DNA of 64,000 nucleotides from Humulus lupulus (GCF_963169125.1 NC_084793.1:97855071-97919070), one strand, 5' to 3'; positions 9,071 through 19,962 are shown, counted from the first letter of the stretch. Notes: generated by a model not told the origin, from the letters alone. Numbers and translations are program-made.

Positions 9071-12000
9071 ATGGTGACCACTCGATCCAGACACGGTAAC
9101 GAGACGGATCAGCATGATGGGCAGGAGGCTCATCATATCGCCATCCCCGGCGAACAAATTCCTGAGGTTCAACAGCGGCCGGGCAAGCAGCCGGTGGGCC
9201 AAGATGACACTGGAAGTTCGGCACCCCGGCCACCTAATCCAAACCCAGGTTATTACACTACGGTGGAGATGGAGAATGCTCAGCCGAGGAGTCAGCTAGC
9301 AATAGCTAATCAGCAGATCAAGGATGTGCTGCCCCGACTACCCCCTCTTACAACCGACGCTAACGTCGGAAAGAGGTAAGGCGAGACTCATAAGTCTCGC
9401 CGGGGTAATTGGTCCAGGCATAGCCACTCGGACAGACTTCCGACAGCCAACTCTATTCCCTCATCGCACCATCGAGAGGCAAACTTCGGAGAAATGCCTA
9501 GAGCCGAACAACAGCAATACAGTCGTTCAGTCCGAACTTCAACTCCCAGCTCCCAACCAGCCTCGAGCGCGCCCAGGAGAGCTCGAGGAAATTCCAGAAG
9601 GAGATCCGGGGAGGGCTTGCAGCATCAGCCCGTCCCCACCAGCTATCCGGCGCCTCGTCCAGATCGCCAGGCGCGGGACCCGCAGGTTGGCAGGGCCGAA
9701 AGGCCCTCACATAACCTGATCCGCCCTGACAGAACCAGGATCGCCTCTCCGGTCAGGCATCCTCCGTCTCCAATAAGATATCCATCTCCTCGGCCCATCC
9801 GAGATATTCCAGCCTACGGAAGTAGCAGGAGAAACCCGCCATCCACAGGACCTTCCCGACGTAGCAGGGCGCCGAGAGAAAGCCCGGATCCTCACCACCA
9901 AAGGCGGACTCTGAGCCTCTCTAACAGGAGCTACTGGACCGGCAGTCGCCGGAGTGACCTTTCTGGCGGAGACCTACGTCAGCGGTTAAGTTCGGCACAA
10001 AGTCCTCAAACCACCCAGGGGGGCGACCTGCGAGATCGCCTTAACTCTCATAGAGGAGAGCCAGTAGGAGGTTATAGCCGCGCTCGCTCAGGGGGAGACC
10101 TGTCCGAAGTACATAACGACGGGAATGCCCCAAATAACCTATCTCAAGATAGGAGGGGCAATAACCCACCAAATATGTACAATGGATCCGGAGCTGTTGA
10201 ACAACCCCGGAATAACCAAGGAAATCAGGACAAAACCCTCGAGCGCTTGGCTCAGATGGAGGAGCTGATGAGGAAGCTCCTGTCGGAGAAAGAGAAAGAT
10301 GAATATGATTCGGGGGACGAGATGGAGCTCTTCGCCCCCAGCATAGCAACAACGGCTTACCCACCCGGTTTCCGTATGCCGCACCTGTCCAAGTTCAATG
10401 GAGATGGAGATCCGTCAGATCATCTGGGAATGTTCAACACCCTGATGATGGCCCACAACATTGGCCCTGAGCTGAGGTGTCTGATCTTTCCTTCCACACT
10501 GAATGGACCAGCCAGGCAATGGTTCAAGCAAAGCAAAAGACAGTCAATCAGCTCCTGGAAAACTTTCTCGGCTGATTTCAAAAGGGCATTCCGAGCCTCC
10601 TAGGCTGCCCGCGTCAAGGCCGACTCTCTGGCTAACGTAAGGCAGCAGCCCGATGAAACTCTGAAGGCTTACCTGAGCAGGTTCGCGAACGTCGCTGCTC
10701 GGGCCAGAGACGCGGATGATAGCTCCAAGCTCATGGCCCTCAGAACTGGAATCATCGTTGGAGGGGAACTCTGGAAAGATATACAAAGGAAGGGAGTTAG
10801 CTCGGTGAACGAATTCCTTAATAGGGCCTAGGAATGGATCAACTTGGAGGAGGCTGAAGCCTCAGCTACAGGGACCAGCTAGGTCCCTGAGAAGCCCGCT
10901 GGAGTGGGGACGGAGGTCGCGACAGCGACCCAAAACGCCACACAGAACAACCAGCTCGGTGGAGGCAAAAGAAAGGGGAACGGCGAGGGCAGCCAGCACG
11001 GCCCAAAGAAGAATAAGTCCGTAGACAAGTTTAAGCCCGTCTACGCGACTTATACAGAGCTCACCCACTCTAGGGAGAACATCTTCCTAGCTAACTCTAC
11101 TCGCCTCCCCTGGAAGAGGCCGGAGCCGTTGAAGCACCAGAAGGGGAAGAGAGACACCTCCAAGTTTTGCCGTTTTCACAACGATGTTGGCCACAATACC
11201 GATGATTGTAGGCATTTGAAAGATGAGATCGAGACTCTCATCCGAGCTGGCCCCTTGGCCCAGTACGCGCGGAACAGGGTTCCAGCAAGTCGACCTACTC
11301 CGGAAGTCCCAGTCAGTCAGCGCGGGTCTCGGGTAGATCAGGACGTCCCTCCTCCCGTGATAGGAGGAGAGATATCCACAATATCTGGAGGTCCGCATAT
11401 GGCTGGCACGAGCAGGGGTGCCTAGAAGAGGTATGTGAACAAACTCAAGGCGCATAATGGAGTAGAGTTCATCCCGGAACAGCGTCTACCGAAGCAGCAA
11501 CGATTGGAGAGGCAACCGATCATTTTTACAGAATAAGATGCGGGCCATGTCCAGTTCCCTCATAACGACCCTCTGGTCGTAGTAGTTCAGCTCGCTAATC
11601 GGAGAGTTAGGAGGGTTCTGATCGACAATGGAAGCTCGGTAAACCTTTTATTCCGGTCCACATTGGTGAAGATGGGTCTGACTGTCGCCGAGCTGAAGGC
11701 GACCTCCATGATGCTGTATGGTTTTTTGGGAGAAGGGTCAGCGGCTATAGGGACTATCGAGCTGGTGCTCACCCTAGGAGAAGGACCTCGGACAGTCTCC
11801 AAACTCCTCGAGTTCGTGGTCATCGGCTGCTCCGCTGCATACAACACAATTTTGGGATGACCCACACTCATAGCTTTTGAGGCTGTCACTTCCATTCGCC
11901 ACCTCGTGATGAAATTCCCTATTTCCACGGGAATATGCACTGTCCATGGCGATCAGCTCGCTGCCAGGGAATGCTACAGTATTTCCATGAAGGGAAAATC

Positions 12001-12079
12001 AAAACCCGGGCAACTAGCAATGGCCATCCAAGGTGGTGGAGAGGAATCTCAGGAACCCTCAGCTGATCCTGAGATTTAA
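9071..12079 (+). pseudogene. Element B gag and protease, eight in-frame stops
   Basis: One continuous frame from ATG 9071 joins into pol at 12215 with no frameshift, broken by stops at 9377, 10601, 10829, 10880, 11423, 11534, 11858 and 12077. An Arg/Ser/Pro-rich N-terminal region (9500-10130) precedes the retrotransposon Gag core (PHLSKFNGDGDPSDHL near 10380, GPARQWFKQS near 10510, YLSRFANVA near 10670). A zinc-knuckle-like motif CRFHNDVGHNTDDC lies near 11167. Protease follows with IDNGSSVN near 11620; the DNGS form is common in Tat elements. Gag would form the particle, and protease would process the polyprotein. Most stops fit CAG to TAG or CGA to TGA changes. Confidence 0.9.
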
Positions 12080-12214
12080 AAACCTCAGAGCGCCGAAGGG
12101 GAAAATATCGTCTTAAGTGAGGATATTGACCCCCGAATAGGCGAGGACAGGTCCGAGCTCCAGACTATTGAGGAACTCGAGGAAATAAACATCGATTCGC
12201 AGAACCCTTCATGG

Positions 12215-14701
12215 ATGGTCAAGCTCGGGAAAAACCTCTGTAGTGAGAGGAAGGCGGAGCTGACTAAATTTCTGCAGGACAACCAAAATGTGTTTGCGTG
12301 GTCACACGAGGACATGGTGGGAATCAGCCCGAGTGTCATTATGCACACCCTTCATCTGGTTAAAAGCATTCCTTCAAAGGCCCAGAAGCAGAGGCACCTT
12401 GGAACAACCCGGGCTGAAGCCTTAGAGGAAGAAGTAGCCCGGCTCAAGAAATGCGGCTTTATCCGTGAAGCCAAGTTTCCGATTTGGATCGCCAACCCCG
12501 TGCTGGTCCCGAAGCCCAACGGGAAGTGGCGGACCTGCATCGACTTCTCCGACCTGAATAAAGCCTGCCCCAAGAATTGTTTTCCATTGCTGAGGATTGA
12601 CCAATTGATGGATTCCACGGCGGGGCACGAGCTCATGTCCTTTATGGATGCATACTCAGGCTACAATCAAATCGCCATGAATCCGGCGGACCAGGAGCAC
12701 ACCAGCTTCATGACCCCGACTAATGTTTACTGTTACGAGGTCATGCCATTCGGGCTGAAGAACGCTGGTGCTACGTACCAAAGGTTGGTAAATGGAATGT
12801 TCGCAAACCAGATCGGGAAGAACATGGAAGTGTACGTTGATGATATGCTAGTCAAGTCAAAGACTGCCGATAACCATGTTTCTGACCTGGAAGAATGCTT
12901 CAAGATATTACGGGAGTATGGCATGAGGCTTAATCCACAGAAGTGCACTTTTGGAGTTGCATCGGGAAAATTCCTGGGTTTCATCGTCAATACCCGAGGA
13001 ATCGAAGCAAACCCCGACAAGATCAGATCATTGCTCGAGCTTCCCTCACCCAGGTCGCGCAAAGATGTCCAAGGCCTGACAGGAAGGGTGGCAGCCTTCA
13101 ATCGGTTAATTTCAAAGTCCACCGATAAGTGCTTTCCATTCTACAACCTGCTCCGAGGAAATAAGAAGTTCGAATGGACAGAAGAATGCGAAAGCGCTTT
13201 CCTCGACCTGAAGGCACATCTGGCCGAGCCACCCGTATTGTCTAAACCAAAAGCAGGAGAGCCTCTTTTTCTCTACCTAGCTGTCACAGAGGATGCAGCT
13301 AGTGTCGTGCTGGTCCGCGAAGAAGACTGGGTTCAGAGACCTGTCTATTATATCAGCAAGAGACTTCCTGGAGCTGAATCCCGGTACCCGTTGAAGGAGA
13401 AATTGGCGTTCTTCCTTATCACGGCCTCTCGAAAGCTCAGGCCGTATTTCCAGTCCCACTCAATACATGTCATAACCGATCAGCCTTTAAGGCAGGTTTT
13501 GCAAAAACCTGAAGCATCGGGACGTCTGTTAAAGTGGGCTATCGAACTCAGTCAGTTCGAGATTTTGTACACCCCACGAACTGCCATAAAAAGTCAGGCC
13601 CTGGCCGATTTTGTAGTAGAATGCATAGGATTCCGGGAGGATCCTGCAGAAGATTCACCCCAGGTCACCTCGGCCCAGGCGTCGTGGAGGATCTTTGTGG
13701 ATGGTTCATCCAATGAGAACGGCTCCGGGGCTGGAATCATTTTAATATCCCCTGAGGGACATAGATTCCACTCGGCGCTGAGATTCGGATTCAAGGCCTC
13801 CAACAACGAGACCGAATACGAAGCTTTGCTGGCCGGGCTAAGGATAGCCCAGGAGCTGAAGTCGAGCTCCGTCCAGTGCGTCAGTGACTCCCAGCTCGTG
13901 GTAAATCAGGTTATGGGAAAATATCAGGCACGAGGACCCAAGATGGCTGCCTACCTAGCAAAGGTAAAATTGGGACTGTCCGCGTTTGGGCGAGGCTCAG
14001 TCGAGCAGATACCTCAGGAACAGAACGCTAACGCAGACGCTCTCGCCAAGCTCGCCACCTCCGAGGAGACGGAGGCTCTGGGGTTTGTTCCTGTAGAGTT
14101 CTTGGAAAAACCAAGTATAGAAGAAGTCAGGGCGGAGGTCGAAATGATCGACGCTACGCCGACCTGGATGACCCCCATCCTCGAGTATCTCACTGAGGGG
14201 AATCTACCTGAGGGGCGTAATGATGCGCGGCGAGTACTGTATCAAGCTCCCAGGTATACGATGGTGGACGGGGTGCTATACCGACGTGGGCACTCCCTAC
14301 CTCTCCTACGGTGTGTTCTTCCGGGCGAGGCAAAGGCCATCCTGCAGGAAGTGCATGAGGGTTTTTACGGAGATCACACTGGGGGGCAAAGCTTGGCCCT
14401 AAAGGTCCTGAGACAAGGATACTACTGGCCCACTCTGTCCAAGGATTCGATCTCGTATGTCAAGAAGTGTGACAAGTTCCAGCGGTTCGCCTCAGTTGCT
14501 CGAGCTCCCCCAGTCGAGCTGAAGATGATCTCTTCCCCATGGCCATTTGCAGTTTGGGGGATCGACTTGGTTGGCGCCCTCCCTACTGGAAAAGGCGGGC
14601 TCCGTTACGCCGTGGTGGCCATCGACTACTTTACGAAGTGGGCTGAGGCAGAACCTTTGGCAACGATAACTTCCAAAAAAATTCCTCGACTTCGTGGTTA
14701 A
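12215..14701 (+). CDS. Element B pol: RT, RNase H, archaeal-type RNase H, integrase N-part
   Basis: 828 codons open. Reverse transcriptase: VPKPNGKWRTCIDF (near residue 90), MPFGLKNAGATYQR, catalytic YVDD near residue 206. The first RNase H follows (about 345-470), then the second with FVDGSSNENGSGAG near 493, a middle acidic residue in EYEALLAG, and SDSQLVV. Integrase begins near 690: HEGFYGDHTGG supplies the zinc-site histidines, but the CxxC pair reads CDKF, so the second Cys is lost. The catalytic core starts with WGIDLVG near 780. An extra A in an A7 run (about 14672-14678) shifts the frame, and the ORF ends in unrelated residues before TAA/TAG codons. The Met at 12215 is internal; the true protein is the gag-pol polyprotein. 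Confidence 0.93.
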   Translation: MVKLGKNLCSERKAELTKFLQDNQNVFAWSHEDMVGISPSVIMHTLHLVKSIPSKAQKQRHLGTTRAEALEEEVARLKKCGFIREAKFPIWIANPVLVPKPNGKWRTCIDFSDLNKACPKNCFPLLRIDQLMDSTAGHELMSFMDAYSGYNQIAMNPADQEHTSFMTPTNVYCYEVMPFGLKNAGATYQRLVNGMFANQIGKNMEVYVDDMLVKSKTADNHVSDLEECFKILREYGMRLNPQKCTFGVASGKFLGFIVNTRGIEANPDKIRSLLELPSPRSRKDVQGLTGRVAAFNRLISKSTDKCFPFYNLLRGNKKFEWTEECESAFLDLKAHLAEPPVLSKPKAGEPLFLYLAVTEDAASVVLVREEDWVQRPVYYISKRLPGAESRYPLKEKLAFFLITASRKLRPYFQSHSIHVITDQPLRQVLQKPEASGRLLKWAIELSQFEILYTPRTAIKSQALADFVVECIGFREDPAEDSPQVTSAQASWRIFVDGSSNENGSGAGIILISPEGHRFHSALRFGFKASNNETEYEALLAGLRIAQELKSSSVQCVSDSQLVVNQVMGKYQARGPKMAAYLAKVKLGLSAFGRGSVEQIPQEQNANADALAKLATSEETEALGFVPVEFLEKPSIEEVRAEVEMIDATPTWMTPILEYLTEGNLPEGRNDARRVLYQAPRYTMVDGVLYRRGHSLPLLRCVLPGEAKAILQEVHEGFYGDHTGGQSLALKVLRQGYYWPTLSKDSISYVKKCDKFQRFASVARAPPVELKMISSPWPFAVWGIDLVGALPTGKGGLRYAVVAIDYFTKWAEAEPLATITSKKIPRLRG

Positions 14702-15401
14702 GAGCATTATCTGCCGATTCGGGCTGCCCAAGAAAATCGTTTCCGACAATGGGACTCAGTTCGACAGCGACCTCTTTACTGAATTTTGCGAAAGGTATGA
14801 AATTGTGAAAAGTTTCTCCTCCGTGGCCTATCCTCAGGCGAATGGCCAGGTCGAGGCCGTCAATAAGACGTTAAAGGAAAGCCTCAAGAATAGACTAGAC
14901 GAAGCCAAGGGGGTCTGGCCAGAACAGCTCCCCCAGGTTCTCTGGGCATACCGGACCTCGCATCGGACTCCTACGGGTCATACTCCTTTCTCCCTGACCT
15001 TTGGGAGTGAGGCAGTCCTCCCTGTGGAGATTAAGGTACTTTCGCATAGGGTCCAGGCATATGACCAGGACCGCAACCATGAGCTATTGTGCACTTCCCT
15101 CGACTTGGTTGATGAAAGACGAGAAGATTCGCAACTCCAGCTCACACATTACCAGCAAAAAATCACTCACTATTTCAACTCAAAGGTCAAAAAACGCACC
15201 TTTAGCGTTGGAGACCTAGTCCTCAGGAGAGTTTTCTTAGCCGGTAAGGATCCCAAAGATGGGGTATTGGGACCGAACTGGGAAGGACCATACTAAGTCA
15301 TCGAGGTCATTAAAGAAGGAACTTACAAACTAGCTCGGCTTGATGGAGGGGCAGTCCCACGAACTTGGAACGCCATCCATTTGAAGAAATATTATCAATG
15401 A
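14694..15401 (+). pseudogene. Element B integrase core and C-terminus, frame-shifted
   Basis: Continuation of integrase in the next frame. It holds the second catalytic Asp (VSDNGTQFDS near 14740), the catalytic Glu region (NGQVEAVNKTL near 14842), the YRTSHRTPTGHTPF block and the C-terminal VGDLVLRRVF part. A TAA at 15294 (probably from CAA) interrupts it before the end LKKYYQ and TGA at 15399-15401. It is separated from the upstream 828-codon ORF only by the single-base insertion. Confidence 0.9.
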
Positions 15402-15527
15402 TTCCCTTGTAAGGCCTAAAAGGTCATTTTTTATGTATTACGCAATGAGAATTAACTTTTTTCGTTTAATGACTGTACATATTTACAAGTGTAATCTAAA
15501 GTAACCACGAAAGACCCTTTCCCAGTT

Positions 15528-15540
15528 ACTTGGGGGCATA
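15528..15540 (+). other. Internal polypurine-tract-like motif after pol (element B)
   Basis: ACTTGGGGGCATA, 127 bp after the pol stop and identical to the motif in element A. The terminal tract of B reads GGGGCTTAGGGGGCAAA. Confidence 0.5.
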
Positions 15541-15544
15541 TGGT

Positions 15545-16374
15545 ACCTGGATATAACCAGGTCACCATAAAGACTTAGAAGTTAATTCAAATCGGTTGAT
15601 CGTTGTTTTTCTTAAAAAATGTGAGATATTGATAAAGGATTAACGCGAACTAAGCTCTACCCTGGATGCAACCAGGTTCTAAAACTTAGAAGTTAATTTA
15701 AATCGATTGATCGTTGTTTTTCTTAAAGAGCACGAGATATTGATAAAAATTAACGCGAACTAAGTTTTCAAACTAAGTTCCTGGATATAACCAGGTCACA
15801 AAACTTATAAGTTAATTTAAATCGATTGATCGTTTTTCTTCTTAAAGAGCACGAGATATTGATAAAAATTAACACGAACTAAGTTTTCAAACTAAGTTCC
15901 TGGATATAACCAGGTCATAAAACTTAGAAGTTAATTTAAATCGATTGATCGTTGTTCTTTTTAAAGAGCACGAGATATTGATAAAAATTAACACGAACTA
16001 AGTTTTCAAACTAAGTTCCTGGATATAACCAGGTCATAAAACTTACAAGTTAATTTAAATCGATTGATCGTTGTTCTTCTTAAAGAGCACGGGATATTGA
16101 TAAAAATTAACACGAACTAAGTTTTCAAATTAAGTTCCTGGATGTAACCAGGTCATAAAACTTAGAAGTTAATTTAAATCAATTGATCATTGTTCTTCTT
16201 AAAGAGCACGAGATATTGATAAAAATTAACACGAACTAAGTTTTCAAACTAAGTTCCTGGGTATAACCAGGTCACAAAACTTGGAAGTTAATTTAAATCG
16301 AGTGATCGTGGTTTTTCTTAAAAAGCACGAGATATTGATAAAAATTAACGCGAACTAAGTTTTTCAAAATAGTA
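15545..16374 (+). repeat. Seven-copy 119-bp tandem repeat, element B
   Basis: Copies begin at 15545, 15661, 15780, 15899, 16018, 16137 and 16256; the period is 119 bp except for the first (116). Each starts with the dyad CCTGGATATAACCAGG (small variations), then AAACTTAGAAGTTAATTT, AATCGATTGATCGTTG, AAAGAGCACGAGATATTGATAAAAATTAAC and GAACTAAG. The array fills the gap between the end of pol and the end of the antisense gene. No coding potential. Elements A and C have no such array. Confidence 0.95.
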
Positions 16375-16516
16375 ACTAAAATGCATAAAGGCAAAAGGAA
16401 ATAAACCAATTAAAAGTAAAAATTAATTGTCTCGAGGTGGAAACACCTCATGCAAAAGTTACACAAAAAAAATTGAGAATATTAAAGGAAAAGAGTGGGA
16501 GTAAAATGGAAAGGCC

Positions 16517-17005
16517 CTAGGCTCCACCAGTTGGCCCCGTGGAGGTCGTCGTCTCACCCCGCTCAGCTGCGCCGGAGACTTCCCCAGTCTCGGAAGGTGC
16601 TTCTTTATCGAGGCGAGCTTTAAATCCCTCCAGAAAGGGCTCCCAGACGTCCGCTCCCAAGAAGGAGAAGTCACCGTCTGGGTTATAGGCCCAGCAATGG
16701 TAGAACATGTCCTGCATGGCGGTGCCTGAAGCTACCTTCTCGGCTTCCAGGGCGGCCTTGGTCTCCTCAGCCCCAGCCTTCGCAGTGTCTAGCTCTGCCC
16801 GAGCGGCAGCAAGGGCGGCTTTGGTTGCCTCGACCTCTTGAAGCTTGGGACGAGCCTCTTCCAGCTCGGCCTGCGCGGCCGCCAGGGCGTCCTTGGCCGC
16901 CTGCAAGGAAGTCTGGTGGGTGGCCACAACCGCCTGATGCTCACTTCTCATATCCTCGAGCTGGGCCTTGGTCCTGGCTATGCTCCGATGAAGGGCCAGG
17001 GTGCT
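16517..17005 (-). CDS. Antisense gene last exon: coiled coil and aromatic tail (element B)
   Basis: About 162 codons open to the stop at 16517-16519. Residues from SIARTKAQLEDM onward form a long heptad-like helix rich in Ala, Glu, Lys and Gln (DALAAAQAELEEARPKLQ, AALAAARAELDTAK), followed by MFYHCWAYNPDGDFSFLGADVW and an acidic tail. The MFYHCW..N..GDFSFL segment aligns with CFYNFWKHNQGADFSYL of element C. Unlike A and C, B has no stop between coiled coil and tail. The likely role is oligomerisation or protein contact (inferred). The longer ORF from 17092 begins inside the intron. Confidence 0.65.
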   Translation of the reverse strand, partial: STLALHRSIARTKAQLEDMRSEHQAVVATHQTSLQAAKDALAAAQAELEEARPKLQEVEATKAALAAARAELDTAKAGAEETKAALEAEKVASGTAMQDMFYHCWAYNPDGDFSFLGADVWEPFLEGFKARLDKEAPSETGEVSGAAERGETTTSTGPTGGA

Positions 17006-17113
17006 CTGCAAAAACGGAGAGGCAACTACCTTAGAAAAAAAAAGAGAAGGGAGAAAGGAAAAACAGGGCAAGGCATGATAATCAAAAATCATAAAAGGGT
17101 AAGGTCAGCTTAC

Positions 17114-17586
17114 CGTTAGGGCCATGCTCAATGAAGATTCCAGCACGTCCACTGGGCTCCTTGTTCCGATGGCCCTGAGCTCCCTCTCGTTGAATTTGTA
17201 GAAGTGGCTGGCGGCGTAGTTCGCCGTCTCATACAATGTCCCCCGAAAGACATCTGGAATCTTCTCCAGGTCCTGGGGGTCAACCGGGATGCGCACCTCG
17301 GGAGACACGATCGCCGAAGCCCCGGGCTCCGCCCCTGTATCCCGGACGAAGGCCGGAGCTCGCGGAGCGGGTGGAGGCATGCTCCCCCCTACAGCAGGAG
17401 GAACGATTTCCTCGACCTGGGCGGCTGGGGGATGCTCTTTCTCCTTTGCAGGAGACTTGGTGGGGGTCCCGGCAGCTTTCTTCAACGTCCGGAGCTTCTT
17501 CATTTTGGGCCCAGAGGCCTCGGCTGAGGAGTTCCCCCCGGTGAACACAGACCGCAGATTTTTTCCCCCGGGCTAAGACATCTCCT
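17114..17586 (-). CDS. Antisense gene exon 3: Lys/Pro linker and conserved helix (element B)
   Basis: Bounded by acceptor GTTTTGCCAG (17587) and donor ACG/GTAAGC (17114/17113). It encodes a basic stretch (KMKKLRTLKKA), a long Pro/Ala/Glu linker, then VDPQDLEKIPDVF, NYAASHFYKFNERELRAI, and SPVDVLESSLSMALT. The last part aligns with SVDLILNRTLNEIS in element C. A TAG near the start (third codon after ATG 17581) interrupts it; otherwise open. No known domain. Confidence 0.55.
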
Positions 17587-18546
17587 CTGGCAAAACAAAG
17601 ACATGGTTAGTACAAGTTAGCAGTCATGCAAAAACAAAAACAAAGGGGAAAAAAGAAAAATTCAAGTATGTATATATACTAAAGGGAATCCTACCCCCCG
17701 AGCTAGACGAAGAATCTATGATTACGACCATCGGCCCTGGAGCTTCCGTGGGGGAATCTAAGGCAATTATTCCTCAAGCTGGCGCAGGTTCTGGATCCGA
17801 GGCTGTCTCAGGACTAGACTCTTCTACGTATTGCCTAAGACTTGGAGCTACGGCACCCTCCTAGAGTGATGGCCATGACCGAAGGTTAGTCCCATACTCC
17901 TCGAACAGGATCTACCTAAAAGCTAGGGTGTTGTCTACAACTATGGTCCCCCTAGGGCGGCTACTTTCGTAGTCCAGCACGAGCTGGTCGACGCAGTGGA
18001 GCAGGGTTTCATCTAAGTCTGGGTCACTTCGATGACGTTGGACGATCTGTCTGGGATTGAACCTAGCTAACCGAGGGTCTGTAGTGGCCCTATCTAAGTT
18101 CCTAAACGTATAAGGGTTACCTTGGCTGGAGGGACCTGCAGCTGCTCCGGACCGGATCCTCTCCTTGTCCGTTCTTTGGGCGACCTCCAACGCCCGTTTC
18201 CTCGTCCTCACGAGGGGCACCTCGTCCTCCTCATCTTCATCCCCCGCGACCTCCTCCCGATGATAGGCCTCGTATCGCGGGCTGGGGGAAGCACTCGGGG
18301 CCTCCTCAGGTTCAGAGTCTGGCCTGGGGAGATCAACTTACAGGCCAGCATTGTCTCGTCTGTCACGAACTGGCGATAGTCCTTTTCACTGGGGGGGCAA
18401 GCCCGCCAGTGTCTCATACTGGCTCCTGAGGATCACAGACTTCTCTGTCCTCGCGAAGATAGCTGCAGAATTAATCTAAGTCAGAAACAGATATAGGAGG
18501 AGCTAACCGATACTTAACTTACGAGCTAAGGTTGAAAGGCACTTAC

Positions 18547-19219
18547 GAGGGCGGTTGAAGTAGTGCAGCTCGTAGTTTCGAAACCCCGTCGACATAAAGA
18601 ATTGATCTTTCAATTCGTTGGGGTGGCTGGGCAGCTCGATGACTGCAGCCGTGTTGGGGAACCGGGTTAAGTAATAAAACCCGTCACCTCGCCCCCGCTG
18701 CTCCGGGCTTGCCTTGAGGCAGAAGAAATACAGGATGTCCACAGGAGTGGGGACCTCCCACTCCTGTTTCAAGTACAAGTATCTTAACTCCGCCAACAAA
18801 CGATAGGAGTTGGGGGGGAGCTGGAATGGGGCCAACCTCACCTAGTTGAAGAAATCGGAGAAATACTGGTCTAACGAGAGGAAGGCCCCCGCCTTGAAAT
18901 GTTCATCGCTCCAGGCCGAGAATGCCTCATCAAGCGGTGCGCAGCTCCGCTCGCCTTCTTCGGGAGGTCGGGCAATCACAGATCCTCTCCCCAGCTCGAT
19001 CTTATGGGAGAGGAATATTTTGTTTACCCTCGCCTGGTCAGTGATCTTCGAGACGATCCTCTCCGCCTCAAAGAATGCGTCGGGGGCCACCTCGAGCTCC
19101 CGTTCAACTGCTGGCCCGAAGTTGGGAATTGGGGATTCAGCCATCACCTCCTTTCCCTTGTTTTGTTGGGAGGACGAGCTGCCTATGGACTTCTTGGGAG
19201 CGTTATTCTTGGGTCCCAT
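18547..19219 (-). pseudogene. Antisense gene exon 1, Transposase_28-like (element B)
   Basis: ATG 19219 follows an acceptor (TTTTTGTTCACTAG) by eight bases. 125 codons run to TAG 18842-18844, and the same frame continues without shift to the donor CCGCCCTC/GTAAGT. A Ser/Lys-rich start (KKSIGSSSS) leads to AFSAWSDEHFKAGAFL, LDQYF, then after the stop RLAPFQLPPNSYRLLAEL and a Trp/Pro segment. This matches the conserved block of exon 1 in A and C. The stop, probably CAG to TAG, falls inside the domain. Confidence 0.7.
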
Positions 19220-19725
19220 CTGGTCGCCTAGTGAACAAAAAGAAGAAAGTTTAGAAGAAGGCTACCTAAAAATGGTGAAAAATCTGAACATGTTTCCTTG
19301 ACACGAGCTGAGGTAAGCCCAGCCCGTGGAGAGTGAGACCACGCGGTTCTATGAACACGCGCCTGTGCTCCCAACAGATGCCGGATTACTCGAAATTCAT
19401 GTGTCAGGAGGGTCAGGATAGAATTTACCTTGGAAGGAAAGTTTCGATAGGCAAGAGAGGCAAAACCGCCTGTGAAGCGTGTCCCCTAAGCTACCCGGTT
19501 TTGCACCCAAAATACTGGGTATTTTAAACAAGCATACCTAAATTCCTACCCAGAAAATTTCCACAGAAAACGCACCAAGGCTCCTAAATGGTTTTCTACT
19601 GCAAACGATACCCTAGCCTAAAAGGCTTTCACCCTTCATGCCCACGACAAAAAAAAAACCAACAAAACCCTGCATATGGCTACAGTGAATAATAATTTCA
19701 AAACATGCACGGTCAGGAGACTTAC

Positions 19726-19962
19726 TGAATGTTCTGGTTGTGAAGAGGATGAAGGGATCGCCTGGGTTGGGGCTTCGTCGGAGTAGTTGGTTCCAAAGCT
19801 TCGAAGGGGCCCTTACACCTGAACTTCTTGAGTGCTGGGAATGGCAGCCGGAAAAGAAGAGGGTTTTTTCTTTTGAAAATGAAGAGAGAAGAAGAAGAAA
19901 ATTTCTGAAAAATTTCAAATGAACGGGTGGCCCATGTGTAAGGTGGCCACCCCTTTTATATA
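19726..19962 (-). promoter_or_regulatory. TATA box and leader exon of the antisense gene (element B)
   Basis: Minus strand TATATAAAAGGGG (19962-19950) is a strong TATA box. The start site should lie near 19925-19930. The leader ends at TTCA/GTAAGTC (donor 19725), giving a 498-bp leader intron to acceptor 19228, eight bases before the ATG. The promoter lies between the antisense coding part and the 3' LTR and drives away from the LTR. Confidence 0.6.

Larger units (their letters stand above)
16517..19227 (-). pseudogene. Antisense intron-containing gene of element B
   Basis: Minus-strand gene, inferred exons 19227-18547, 18462-17695, 17586-17114 and 17005-16517. Introns: 18546-18463 (GTAAGT...TTCTGCAG), 17694-17587 (GTAGGA...TTTTGCCAG), 17113-17006 (GTAAGC...TTTTTGCAG). 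Order and phase match elements A and C although sequence identity is low, which argues for a spliced gene. The product: a Transposase_28-like N-terminal part, a variable middle, and a long Ala/Glu coiled coil ending in a conserved aromatic tail. Defects: TAG at 18842 in exon 1, a one-base shift in a C run near 18400, stops in the second half of exon 2, and a TAG three codons into exon 3. The last exon is clean. Confidence 0.72.

Noticed and set aside
9498..9901. Minus-strand ORFs opposite element B gag
   Set aside because: Shadows of the Arg/Ser/Pro-rich Gag codons; no splice or domain support, unlike the antisense gene after pol.
15545..16374. CRISPR-like array
   Set aside because: The repeats are contiguous 119-bp tandem units without unique spacers, in a plant retrotransposon.
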